The position numbers and the translations under genes were made by a program. Shown here one piece after another: positions 10,187 to 19,600 of a stretch of DNA of 64,000 nucleotides. This DNA is from Eggerthellaceae bacterium (GTDB lineage: Bacteria > Actinomycetota > Coriobacteriia > Coriobacteriales > Eggerthellaceae), in assembly GCA_017434045.1 (NCBI GenBank), contig JAFRGA010000023.1, positions 1 through 64,000 on the forward strand, written 5' to 3'. Each line of letters opens with the position of its first letter. The stretch's first letter is position 1. The notes beneath the pieces were generated by a model, which had not been told where the DNA came from, ran no database searches, and saw nothing but the letters and a program-made list of their open reading frames with translations.

Positions 10187-11482
10187 ATGATCAGAAAACG
10201 AGAAGAGGGTATGACCATGGCTCAGGGCGGGGAGAGCCGTTCTTGCTGTCATCCTGAGTGTAGCGAAGAATCTTCGCGAAGCGGCTTGCCCAGTTCGTCG
10301 TTTAGTGGCGATCCTTCGTTTTCTGCCCGGGATGACAGCGGGCGAATGGTCAATCGCCAATGGGCGAGCGTTCTCTCGCGCAGGGCCTTCCTGCGGACGT
10401 GCGCAGCGGCGGCATTGGCCGTCGGGAGCGTGCCAGTGCTTTCAAGCTGCCGCTCGGAGGCGGGCGACGCGCTCATCAAGGGGCAGCGCCAGTTCACCGA
10501 CGATGCGGGGCGCGAGCATACGATTCCCACGCCCGACAAGCTGACCCGTGTGTATTTCACCTCGGGCTTGGCGCAGCTGTTCGTCATGACGCTGAAACCC
10601 GAGGCCATGGGCGCCACGTGCTCTCGGTTTTCCGAAGAGGATATGAAGTACCTGCCCAACATGCAGGGGCTGGAATACCTGGGAGCCGTCGAGACGGGGC
10701 AGATGGATGTCGAGGCCGTCATGCAGGCGGGCATCCAGCTGATTTTCTCCATCTCGTCAATCGAGCTGGTGGAAGCCAACATAGAGGAGGCCGACAACAT
10801 CGAGAAGCTCTCGGGCATTCCCGTCATCCTGATCGACGGTTCCACCGAGCGCATCAGCGAGGCCTACCAGAAGCTCGGCGATATCCTGGGCTGCGAGGAG
10901 CGCGCTTCCGAGCTGGCCGCGTACTGTGAGGACGTCGTCGCGCGCGTGGAGGCTGCTGTGGCCGACGTGCCCGAGGACGAGCGCGTCAGCGTGTATTACG
11001 CCGAGGGGCCACAAGGTCTACAAACCGAACCCGCGAACAGCCAGCATGCCTGGTCGTTCGTCACAGCGGGCGGCAAAGTGGTAGCCGAGGTGGACTGGTT
11101 TGACGCAACCGGCATGTCGGATGTGTCGTTGGAGTCGGTCATTGGGTGGAATCCCGAGGTCATCGTTACGTGGGATTCCGAAATCCGCGGCGGCGCCGAG
11201 GAGATCATCCGCAGCAGCGCGGACTGGGCTGTCATCGATGCTGTGCGCAACGGCCGCGTGTATGCCATGCCGAACATACCCGTGGCCTGGGTCGACCGTC
11301 CCATGGCGTGCAACCGCTTCCTAGGCGTGCAGTGGCTGGCGAACATGTTCTATCCCGACCGCTTCGACGTGGACATGGTCGAGGTAGGCCGTGAGTACTA
11401 CAAGCTGTTTTTCGGCTGCGACGTGGATGCCGAGACGATGAAGGGTTTTTTGGGCGAAAGCTACCCACCGTACAGGAAATGA
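10187..11482 (+). CDS. Tat-exported substrate-binding lipoprotein, importer 2
   Basis: Binding protein of importer 2, FecB/BtuF class, anchored to the outer face of the membrane. The signal peptide proper begins near 10345, with a twin-arginine motif (LSRRAFLRTC) and a Cys in VLSSC as the probable lipid site. The mature part keeps the family pattern (TRVYFTSGLAQLFVMTLKPEAMG, IPVILIDGS, NPEVIVTWDSE). The best ribosome site (AGAGGGAG) serves the ATG at 10187, which puts about 50 residues before the Tat motif. Most of those are encoded by a REP-like repeat (10247-10337) that keeps the frame open. If translation starts at 10345, the repeat is untranslated leader. It is followed by a 31-bp palindrome and then the ExbB-like gene. 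Confidence 0.86.
   Translation: MIRKREEGMTMAQGGESRSCCHPECSEESSRSGLPSSSFSGDPSFSARDDSGRMVNRQWASVLSRRAFLRTCAAAALAVGSVPVLSSCRSEAGDALIKGQRQFTDDAGREHTIPTPDKLTRVYFTSGLAQLFVMTLKPEAMGATCSRFSEEDMKYLPNMQGLEYLGAVETGQMDVEAVMQAGIQLIFSISSIELVEANIEEADNIEKLSGIPVILIDGSTERISEAYQKLGDILGCEERASELAAYCEDVVARVEAAVADVPEDERVSVYYAEGPQGLQTEPANSQHAWSFVTAGGKVVAEVDWFDATGMSDVSLESVIGWNPEVIVTWDSEIRGGAEEIIRSSADWAVIDAVRNGRVYAMPNIPVAWVDRPMACNRFLGVQWLANMFYPDRFDVDMVEVGREYYKLFFGCDVDAETMKGFLGESYPPYRK
10247..10337. repeat. REP-like imperfect inverted repeat inside the lipoprotein leader
   Basis: The left end TGTCATCCTGAG.GTAGCGAAG and the right end, whose reverse complement begins TGTCATCCCGGG and ends GAAGGATC, form an imperfect inverted repeat of about 91 bp. 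The left end matches a dispersed bacterial repeat well known for being translated as HPE/SERSEES-like peptides; here the reading frame gives CHPECSEES. The similarity to that class is from memory and was not searched. Confidence 0.7.
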
Positions 11483-11488
11483 CGAGCA

Positions 11489-11519
11489 ATGTGGAAAAGG
11501 GTCTGACCCTTTTCCACAT
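11489..11519. repeat. 31-bp perfect palindrome, copy 1
   Basis: Perfect 15-bp arms (ATGTGGAAAAGGGTC) flank a single central T. An identical copy is found at 37832-37862. This copy sits in the 55-bp gap between the binding-protein gene and the ExbB-like gene, where it would form a strong hairpin in the message. Confidence 0.85.
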
Positions 11520-11537
11520 GAGGAAGGTTAGCGTCAA

Positions 11538-12365
11538 ATGGAGTTATTGCAGCAAACGTATTTCAGCGACATTCTGCACGTAATCGCGCAGTCGCTGCTG
11601 CTGCCGGCGGTCATCGCGCTGATTGCGCTAGTAGTGTACGCGCTGTGGTGCGTGGGCAGCGCGGTGGTGGAATGGCGCACCGAGAACAGGCATTTCCGCG
11701 TGAGTATGCCGGAATTCCTGGATCAGATCGACGAAGCCGCTTCCGAAGAGCTGCCGGACGTCATCGCTGGATCGGGCTTGCTCGGACGCCAGAAACGCAC
11801 GTTGCTCCAGCTGTGGGACTATCGCAGTCTTCCCGTCGACTCGCACGTGGCGTTGGCGAAACGTCTGATTGAGGAGCATGAAGACTACCACATGAGAATC
11901 CTGCAGCGCACGCAGACCGTAAGCAAGGTGGCGCCGATGCTCGGCCTCATGGGCACGTTGATTCCGTTGGGACCCGGTCTCATATCGCTGGGTCAGGGCG
12001 ACACGCTTACGCTTTCGGCATCGCTGCTGGTGGCCTTCGACACGACCGTTGCGGGGCTGGTCATCGCGCTCGTGACCTACGTCGTCACGAAGGTGCGCCA
12101 GCGCTGGTACGACAACTACCTGTCGGCGCTCGAGGCGGCGAGCACAGCCATCTTGGAGAAAGTGGACGGCATGCGTCAGGCGGGCACCCTCAATGTTGAA
12201 CGCCCTACGCATTACCTGGAAGATCTCGAGCGCGCAGGTGGTATCGGGCCAGCCAAGCCTCGGAAGACCCGCCGGCAGCGTGGCAGCGGGCAAAGCGGGC
12301 AGGATGAATCGAACGATCGGAAAAGGACCGTTCCCTACGGTTCCGCCAAAGAGGTTATTTCGTGA
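11538..12365 (+). CDS. MotA/TolQ/ExbB-type proton channel protein
   Basis: Probable proton-conducting subunit of an ExbB/ExbD-like motor in the cytoplasmic membrane. The 275-residue protein has one N-terminal helix (about 16-40), a cytoplasmic domain of about 90 residues and two helices. The first of these carries VSKVAPMLGLMGTLIPLG and the second LVAFDTTVAGLVIALVTY. Together they form the family core, with the conserved Thr/Gly pattern of TM3. The tail is basic and rich in Arg/Lys/Ser. The start follows GAGGAAGG. The next gene encodes an ExbD-like one-helix protein, which fits a two-subunit channel. There is no flagellar gene nearby and no outer membrane is expected, so the coupling partner is likely a surface protein of the same operon. 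Confidence 0.88.
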   Translation: MELLQQTYFSDILHVIAQSLLLPAVIALIALVVYALWCVGSAVVEWRTENRHFRVSMPEFLDQIDEAASEELPDVIAGSGLLGRQKRTLLQLWDYRSLPVDSHVALAKRLIEEHEDYHMRILQRTQTVSKVAPMLGLMGTLIPLGPGLISLGQGDTLTLSASLLVAFDTTVAGLVIALVTYVVTKVRQRWYDNYLSALEAASTAILEKVDGMRQAGTLNVERPTHYLEDLERAGGIGPAKPRKTRRQRGSGQSGQDESNDRKRTVPYGSAKEVIS

Positions 12366-12428
12366 TGAGCGGCAAGTGTGCATCGGAGGGGCCGTCCTTT
12401 CCAATGCGGTCAGAGGTGGTGTTTTGAG

Positions 12429-12749
12429 ATGGGCAGGTTTGCGAGCCTTACGGCGGACAACTTGCGGCGTCGCCGCACACTAGAAGACGAGGATCCCACG
12501 GCGGGTCTCTCGAACTTGGCTGACTGCATGCTCGTGCTGGCGTGCGGACTTATGGTGGCGCTTGTTGTGGCCTGGAACATCGATATCCAAACCGTGACCG
12601 AGGTGCAGATGACCGACAACAAGAAGGAAATCGAAAACGTCGAAGACATCACCGGCGATTTCGAATCGGGTGGTACGAAATACGTTGACGTTGGGCGCGT
12701 GTACCAAGATCCCGATACCGGCACGTACTACATATTGGAGGAACAGTAG
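12429..12749 (+). CDS. DUF2149-like, ExbD-like single-helix protein
   Basis: A 106-residue protein with a basic cytoplasmic head, one helix (about 31-52) and an extracellular tail. The helix begins NLADCMLVLACGLMVALVV. Its Asp32 followed by MLVL matches the position of the essential proton-carrying Asp of ExbD/TolR helices. The pattern GLSNLxDxMLVxAxGLMVAL fits my recollection of DUF2149. The ATG at 12429 follows AGAGGTGG at a long distance; an upstream start at 12378 would add 17 residues unlike the family. It lies 63 bp after the ExbB-like gene and 39 bp before the first giant surface protein. It probably forms the channel with its upstream neighbour. Confidence 0.8.
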   Translation: MGRFASLTADNLRRRRTLEDEDPTAGLSNLADCMLVLACGLMVALVVAWNIDIQTVTEVQMTDNKKEIENVEDITGDFESGGTKYVDVGRVYQDPDTGTYYILEEQ

Positions 12750-12788
12750 GGGCGGGTAATGTAGCCTGCCATCAGGAAAAACATACGG

Positions 12789-15700
12789 ATGAAGCAAGTA
12801 CGTAGGCATACCTTGACTCAGGTGGCGCAAGCAGCTGGAAGGCTGCTTCTGTCGCTCGCCGTGCTATTCACGCTCATGGTGCCGACTGCATTCCTGTCGT
12901 CTGTAGCAGCCTATGCAGGTGAACAATCAGCAGCTGCCGATAAGCCTGACGATGCCGCGGGCGAAGAACTGAAGCAGAAAAGCCAGGTGGAAGAGGTTAA
13001 ATCGGTTGAACCTGATGATACGGCGGAACAGGTCGAGCCGGATTCCAACGACGCATCGGGTCAAGCTGAAGGAGACGAAGTTGCGCCGGACGCCAGCCAG
13101 ACACAAGCCGACGGCGGAAACGAGAACACAGAACAAGGCGAAGCTCCTATCGAGGAATTCAAACAAGAGCAAGTTGAACCGGAAAAGCCTGCGGACAAAA
13201 GTCAAGACAGCGAACCTGTCGAGAAAACATCTGCGGAGAACGATGCTGCGAAGGGCGAATCCGTACGTCAGGAAGCTGCAGAAACGATCGACAGCGTAGC
13301 TTCTGCTTCTCGTACGGAAAAAGCATCGCGCCTGCGTTCGCAATCGAAATCAGATGAAGACCCCGAAAAGATCGAATCTGCCCGTCTGCTGATCATGGAC
13401 CCCGTCACGGGAGAGTACGTGCTGTTCGACAAGACGTCGTCCGAGGACAAGCCCCGCAAAGTCGCCGCCGTACGCGATGCCGCCTACTTTGATGTGCAGC
13501 TCAACTACAGCGATGGCACGGTCAAAAGGGCTAGTGAAGCTAGCGTTGGGGTGAAGTGGAAGCTTGGCAACAACGTCAAAGACGGCAGGACAGTGGCCTC
13601 AGTCGACGGTGAGGGAAAGGTGTCGATTTCGGGCGTTTCGTCCAAGCTCGTACAGCTCAAGGCAACCGTCAGCGGGGTGAAAGTTGTAGGCTCGCCTGCT
13701 TACGTCAATCTGGTAAGCGATACCATCGCGCCAGATTCGGGTGAGGCCATCGACTCGGTTTCCATCACGTATACAGGATCGGGCGAAGGTGCGTCTACCG
13801 GCACGGTCGCACCTGTAAACGATGTGGCCAGCGCTGGGGACGGCGTGGCCGAGGAGGATGTTCCCGCAATAACCCAGGCTGGCGGCTCACTCGACCTGGA
13901 CGCGACGGTAACCTATGTGGATGCTTCGGGTAACAAGCGGACGAGCGATGGCAGTATGGCAGGCGCTCAGCTGGTGTGGCAGATTGTCGCGCTTTACGAC
14001 GAGATGCAGGAGCACGCAGATGTGCTTATTGCTACTCTGTGGCAAGACGGGCAGAAAGCTACGCTCAAGGCGACACAGGCTGGAAATGGTTGGGTAGCCC
14101 TGCGCTGCGCATCGAATGCCTATCCGGAATTTGCAGGGCAAGAACTGCTGGTTCGCATCGTGGGAAATGTTGCTGCTAGCGGTGCTGTCGTGGCAGCTAG
14201 CACGATAAGCGAGGCAAAACTGGTTTACGAGGATGTCGCAACGGGCTCGTACAAACCGTATGCGGGCTCGATTGCGAACACGCCCACTGTCATACTCTCG
14301 CCGGGTGGTAGCGTCAGCTTCGATGCGGAGCTGTCCTTAGAGGGCGGGGGTAACGTCCTCGCGTCCCAGTGTGGGCTTGCTGTCGATTACGCCCTTGCGG
14401 GACTTGTAAGCGCAGGTACGACCATTGCGAAAATGGCCCCCGATGGCACGCTCACGGCAACAAAGCAGAAGAACGGCACCGTGCGCATCGCCGGCGCTAC
14501 TGTCAACGGGAAGACAGTGGGCGGCACGCCGGCCTACGTGCGCATTGCGAACAACGACGCCAGCATTAGACCAACTTCGGACTCTCTAGACATCTCGGCG
14601 CTTTCCAACTACTGGGTGGGGGCTTCCCAACGTCCCGATGACGTCACCCAGGACTGGTACTGGCGAGCTGTGCCCACCACCGGGACGGGCTCGAAGTCGG
14701 TACCGTTGGTCGTGTTGGCCCCTTCATCGACGTCAAGTTGCAAGCTTTCCGCCTCGATTCGTTGGACCAACTCGGCCGTGACCACGTCGCAAGAGCAGGA
14801 CGGTGGCGAGCGTTCTTGGTCTGTCGTGAAGTCTGTCGACTACGACGGCAAGGCATGCAGTGCGCTCGTGGCTGTGGGAAGCGACGGCACAGTGAGGCCC
14901 ATAGGCTCGAAAAGCGGCTACGCGACGGTGCTCTGCACAGTCGATTTGCCCGTTTACGATTCAGATGGCAACCGTACGACCAGGAGACTTTCCGGCGAGT
15001 ACAAGGTGGCCGTGTACGCATCGCAGAACTACGTGAAGAAGATGGTGCTGCTCGACGAGAAAGGCTCGCCCATCCAGACGTCGGCAATCAAGCTCGCTTC
15101 AGGCAAGAACACCTACAACTTCTCAGCGCTCATCACCTACGTCGGCTACAACGAGGAAGCGCATCGCGTCGAGGAATACGAAGTCAACACAAAGACCGAC
15201 CCACAGAAGGCAGTGGGCTTGACGTGGAAGGTATACCGCAGTGAGGAACGCGTGAACGACGAATTGTATTCGCAAATTCGCGATGACGGTAGCTTCCGGG
15301 CGCTTTCGGGTTTCGCGCGCGGTTTCGTGTATGCGAATATGCCGCACGCCTCGTTTACTGGCAAGGACATTGGCGTTGGCGTAAGCGTCATCGCAGAGGA
15401 CAGCATCGAGTACCTGGGCCATACCGACAGCATGACCGTTACGATGTACCACTATAGCGATTACCTGAATCATGGCGAGGAGGCGAAGCCGGCCAAGGAA
15501 GTCGAGCTCACACGCGGTCAGCTCGAAGGTTTGGCCGACTACACCACCTGGTACACGTTCCACCGCCGCGGGGATGCGTTCTCGACGGCATACGCGCGGG
15601 GGCTCACCATGCGCACGCTTCTGGCCGTGTGCGGAGTCGATCCCGACCGCCTTATCAGCATGGTGTTCACAGGAACCGACGGCTACTTTGCCGAGAGGCA

Positions 15701-16619
15701 CAGCGCGAGCTTCATCCTCGGCACGCAGTATCGCTACACCAACTACTACTACCATAAAGACCTGCCTGGCCTCGTGGGCGCGCAATCTGTTTCCCCCATG
15801 CTCGCGCTTTCGTATTACATGAAGAACAACGCCGGTTATGAAGACGCCACCGACAAGAACAACGCGGGCTCTGCAGGTTACGGCTACATGACCAACGACT
15901 CCACATTTCGCGTGATCTTCGGGATGACAGGGGTGGGTATCCGCAACGCCAACCAGTCCATCAGCAATGTGAATAGGATCACGATCGTAGTCGAAGACAA
16001 CACGTTCCCGCCCGACGAAGAGGAAGAGCAGACAGAGCCTGATCCAAAGCCCGAGGATCCCGATGTGCCGCCACCTCCTCCTGAAGAGGAAAACGGTACG
16101 CCCGGCATACAGGGCGACATAGAAGGAGGTGACCGGGCCGACGAGAAGGGTCGGGGCGAAGCGCGCGAGTCGTCCAATCCGTTCAATGGTGAGTCGTACG
16201 AGGGCGTGGGTACCGACGAGAAGCAGGGTGGAACGGTTGCTGTTTCCGACAAGGGCGACTCGGAGGAGGTCGGGAAGAAGGACGCCACGAACGATCACAA
16301 CGACGACAAGGGCAGCGCTCCGGGTCAGTCCACGCAGGATAGCTCACCAGACCAATCTGCGCAGGACAGCGAGCCGGATCAATCCCCGCAAGTCAAAGAG
16401 ATCGCCAAGGGAGAGACCGATCAGTCGGGCAACCCGCTCATCCGAGAATTGCGCGAGAACCCCAAGCCGGTGCTTCCTCCCGCGGAAATCGATGCAATTT
16501 GGTGGATGCTCGTGGTGATGACGGCAATCGTTGCCCTGCTCTTCGGCGGTATGTTCCAGGGCCGCCGCTATGCGGTCGATCGCGCTGACGGTTTGATGAT
16601 ACGCATGCGGAACAAATGA
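12789..16619 (+). CDS. Giant membrane-anchored surface protein with Ig-like and sulfite-oxidase-like domains
   Basis: A 1276-residue exported protein. A signal peptide (1-42) is followed by an acidic Glu/Gln/Ser/Asp-rich stalk (about 43-195). Several bacterial Ig-like (Big2-like) beta domains come next (about 195-880), recognisable by repeated DGTVKxAS, VDGEGKVSISG and TVNGKTVGGTPAYVRI strings. At about 898-1071 a segment with the order VELTRGQL, GLTMRTLLAVCGVDPDR, GTDGYF and FRVIFGMTGVG resembles the molybdopterin-binding fold of sulfite oxidases without its catalytic Cys. A Pro/Asp/Gln-rich linker leads to one C-terminal helix (about 1234-1258) and a basic tail, so it is anchored in the membrane rather than by sortase. 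It directly follows the ExbB/ExbD-like pair, which suggests the channel acts on it. Confidence 0.82.
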   Translation: MKQVRRHTLTQVAQAAGRLLLSLAVLFTLMVPTAFLSSVAAYAGEQSAAADKPDDAAGEELKQKSQVEEVKSVEPDDTAEQVEPDSNDASGQAEGDEVAPDASQTQADGGNENTEQGEAPIEEFKQEQVEPEKPADKSQDSEPVEKTSAENDAAKGESVRQEAAETIDSVASASRTEKASRLRSQSKSDEDPEKIESARLLIMDPVTGEYVLFDKTSSEDKPRKVAAVRDAAYFDVQLNYSDGTVKRASEASVGVKWKLGNNVKDGRTVASVDGEGKVSISGVSSKLVQLKATVSGVKVVGSPAYVNLVSDTIAPDSGEAIDSVSITYTGSGEGASTGTVAPVNDVASAGDGVAEEDVPAITQAGGSLDLDATVTYVDASGNKRTSDGSMAGAQLVWQIVALYDEMQEHADVLIATLWQDGQKATLKATQAGNGWVALRCASNAYPEFAGQELLVRIVGNVAASGAVVAASTISEAKLVYEDVATGSYKPYAGSIANTPTVILSPGGSVSFDAELSLEGGGNVLASQCGLAVDYALAGLVSAGTTIAKMAPDGTLTATKQKNGTVRIAGATVNGKTVGGTPAYVRIANNDASIRPTSDSLDISALSNYWVGASQRPDDVTQDWYWRAVPTTGTGSKSVPLVVLAPSSTSSCKLSASIRWTNSAVTTSQEQDGGERSWSVVKSVDYDGKACSALVAVGSDGTVRPIGSKSGYATVLCTVDLPVYDSDGNRTTRRLSGEYKVAVYASQNYVKKMVLLDEKGSPIQTSAIKLASGKNTYNFSALITYVGYNEEAHRVEEYEVNTKTDPQKAVGLTWKVYRSEERVNDELYSQIRDDGSFRALSGFARGFVYANMPHASFTGKDIGVGVSVIAEDSIEYLGHTDSMTVTMYHYSDYLNHGEEAKPAKEVELTRGQLEGLADYTTWYTFHRRGDAFSTAYARGLTMRTLLAVCGVDPDRLISMVFTGTDGYFAERHSASFILGTQYRYTNYYYHKDLPGLVGAQSVSPMLALSYYMKNNAGYEDATDKNNAGSAGYGYMTNDSTFRVIFGMTGVGIRNANQSISNVNRITIVVEDNTFPPDEEEEQTEPDPKPEDPDVPPPPPEEENGTPGIQGDIEGGDRADEKGRGEARESSNPFNGESYEGVGTDEKQGGTVAVSDKGDSEEVGKKDATNDHNDDKGSAPGQSTQDSSPDQSAQDSEPDQSPQVKEIAKGETDQSGNPLIRELRENPKPVLPPAEIDAIWWMLVVMTAIVALLFGGMFQGRRYAVDRADGLMIRMRNK

Positions 16620-16630
16620 CGAGCACGAGA

Positions 16631-16652
16631 CAACCTGGAACGTACCAGGTTG
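16631..16652 (+). other. Intercistronic hairpin
   Basis: Perfect 8-bp arms CAACCTGG / CCAGGTTG enclose a 6-nt loop and have no T tract. It lies between the first and second giant genes and could stabilise or process the message. Confidence 0.5.
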
Positions 16653-16685
16653 ACCGTTCCCGCCATCTCGGAAGGATGTGAGGTC

Positions 16686-19600
16686 ATGGTCGGAAAGAAT
16701 GACTCGGGAATTCGGAGTCTTACAAGTTGGGCTTTGGCGGCGATGCTGGCCCTATGTGTATTTGGGTTTGGGATTGCCCCAGCATTTGCGGTTGGTGACG
16801 GGACGGGCGCCTCCACCACGCTTGTGGCAGCTACCGGGCTTCGGAATACCGTGGATTACGATATCGATTGGTACGTGAACGACCCCGATAGCCCCGAGTT
16901 CCTCATCCAAACCTCTGCAGAGCTACGAGGGCTTTCCGCTCTTGTGAATGGAACGGCCGTGAACGATGGCGCTACGATCGAAGCCGTGAGCTTCCAGGAC
17001 AAGACCATCTACCTTGGCGGCGACATAGACCTATCGGAGGGCGTTTCCGAAGGCGCCGGCTTCATTCCAGTGGGCAGCCCCGACCATCCATTCTCCGGCA
17101 CGTTCGACGGTTACAATCACCACATCTCGAATTTGCGCATATCCGAAACGTACACCTTTTCGGGGCTGTTCGGATATGCTTCAGATACCTCGACTCTGCG
17201 TAATGTCTCGCTTGGCGGGGGAGATTGCGGTATAAGCCTCGTGACCGATTCCGAGTACGTCGGCGATGTGGGGTCACTAGTGGGCAAGTCCGATGGCGTG
17301 GTGCGAAATTGCTCGTCGAGCGTCGACATTACCGTGTCCAGCGACGCGCCTGCCAGCGCGAGCAAACCCTATACCGTGCAGCGAGTCGGTGGCCTGGTGG
17401 GTTACGCGCGGGGCGATATGGACGGCTGCTCGTACACCGGAGACCTCGAAATATCCGTAGGCGCTGATGTCCTGAACGCTGACAGTTCCAGCGAGTCGCT
17501 GCGTGTGGCCGATAGCTTCGGCGGAGTCGTGGGGCGTTTCGGAGACCCGAATAAGCACGGTGTGCTCTCCAACTCGTTTAACTTGGGAAACATTACCGTG
17601 CAAACGCCCGGTGCCGGCGCGGTGGACCGTTTCGGCACGGTGACGTACGCCGTGGCGTTCTATGTAGGCGGTGTCGCCGGCTACAGTAATGGTTCCATCA
17701 TATGTTGCCATAACGGCGCCTACAACGAGCAGACCAGGAAAGTGACGGGCATGGTCTTCACGGGTATCCGCGCCTCCGACGGTATATCCCTTGCCAACAA
17801 CCGTGGAGCCGACGAGGTGGGTGGCATCGTAGGCAGTCTGCGTGGCAACAGCGAGGATCCCGACAAATACAACGACGGAGATCCCGAAGATCCCATGGTA
17901 GTTGTAGATTGCTATAACGAGGCGCAGGTCACGGGCCTCAATGCCACGGGCGGTATTGTGGGGCAGGCAGGTGTGTACACCACTATCACGCGCTGCTACA
18001 ACGGCACCATAACCGACCTTTCAGACTGGACACGCAACCAGGAGGCGGGCAAGGTCATCACAACTCGTTGGAACAAGCCGCTATCGGGTGGCATCGTGGG
18101 CCAGACGCGCAGCGGCGTGGTGAGCTACTGCGCCAACTACGCCGAGGTGCGCAACATCCAGACTGGCTACTACATGGCGGGCATCGCGGGAGGCATCTTC
18201 ACGTCGGATGACTACCCTGGCGTCACTGGCGAGATCTACGCCTGCTTCAATTCGGGCGGCATCTACACCATCAACACGACGCAAGGCGTCGAATACCGCG
18301 AGGCGGGCATCTGCGGTGACAACGAGGGAAACGTGCACGACTGCATCGTCATGGAAGGCTCTGTTCCCTACCACAACGACCAGGCAATTGGCAACATGGA
18401 TTGGGGAGTTACGAGCAACCTGTTCGTGAAGAGCCCGACGGATTTGGCCAAGCCCGAGAGTGCAGCCATCTTGAACGCTGTGGCATCCCAGACGCAGGAC
18501 TGGAGCACATATTGGTTCATAAACGGGCGAGGTTATCCCGTGCTCAACACCTGGGTTGAAAGTGGCACCCGACCGCTCACCGCCGATGTCATAGCATCAG
18601 TCGAGCAGCTTGCGCCTGCGCCGTACGTGGGTGCCGGCGCTATGGCCATGCCCACGCTCAAAGTGGTGCTCACCGATGGAACGGTGCTCGTGCAGGACAC
18701 CGATTTCCGCGTCATCCCGCAGCCTGGCGCTTACGAGATGTCGGTTGAGCCCATCTATACTGCTAGCATCGCGGGTCTGGGCATGTACACGGGTACGGTT
18801 TCCGATTGTGCCCGATATGGCATTGCTGCAGCGGACCTCTCCATGGCGACCGTACAAGTATCCTCAATGAAATACCGGTTTGGAAATGTAGTGTTCCCAG
18901 CGGAGGTGAGAGTCCTGGTCTCCGGATCGGCAATCGACGCCGACAACTATGATTACGTCATCTACAACAATGCCACCTCTGCCGCCAACGTGATAGAGGG
19001 AAAGGGCTTCGCAGTTTTGGATTCGCGGGGTTATGTGTCGTTCGATGAAAATGGAGCGGTGAAGATTCCCCTGGCCGAGTTCGAGGGAGGTATTGCAGCG
19101 TTAAATGCCGAGACACGCGATTGGCGTCTTTACGATCGCAACGGCGTTCTCATCTCCGACAGTGCGGGTAATTCGTATTATCCGAGTGGTGCGGTATATG
19201 GAGCGGGCACGAGCTGCGTGAACCTGAAGAGCGGAACGCCGGCAGGCTATGTTGTCAAGGTTTCGGCAAAGGATGACTCCCTGTCGCTTTCGGGTGGTGC
19301 GATCGGTTATTACGTTATCGAGCCAGTGGATCTGTACCGCGAATGCACTTTCGAGGGCGCGACGTTTGGCGAGGGCGATGACGCCCAGACGTGGGCATGG
19401 GATGTCGACAAGGCAAAGTTCTACCGCGAAGCCAACGACGGTCAGCGCGTGTACGGGGCGTCTGTCACGTTCACGGGCGAGCAGGTAAAGCCCAATGTGG
19501 CCGTGACATGTGGTGGATATACGCTTGTCGAGGGCGTCGACTACCGCATCATCTGCGGAGACCCCAATCCTTCTGAGGCGGGCGTGGTAATCGACGAGAC

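Noticed and set aside
15123-16298. Long open frame (391 codons) antisense to the first giant gene
   Set aside because: It mirrors the codon structure of a clear coding gene in GC-rich DNA, has no ribosome site and no recognisable domain.
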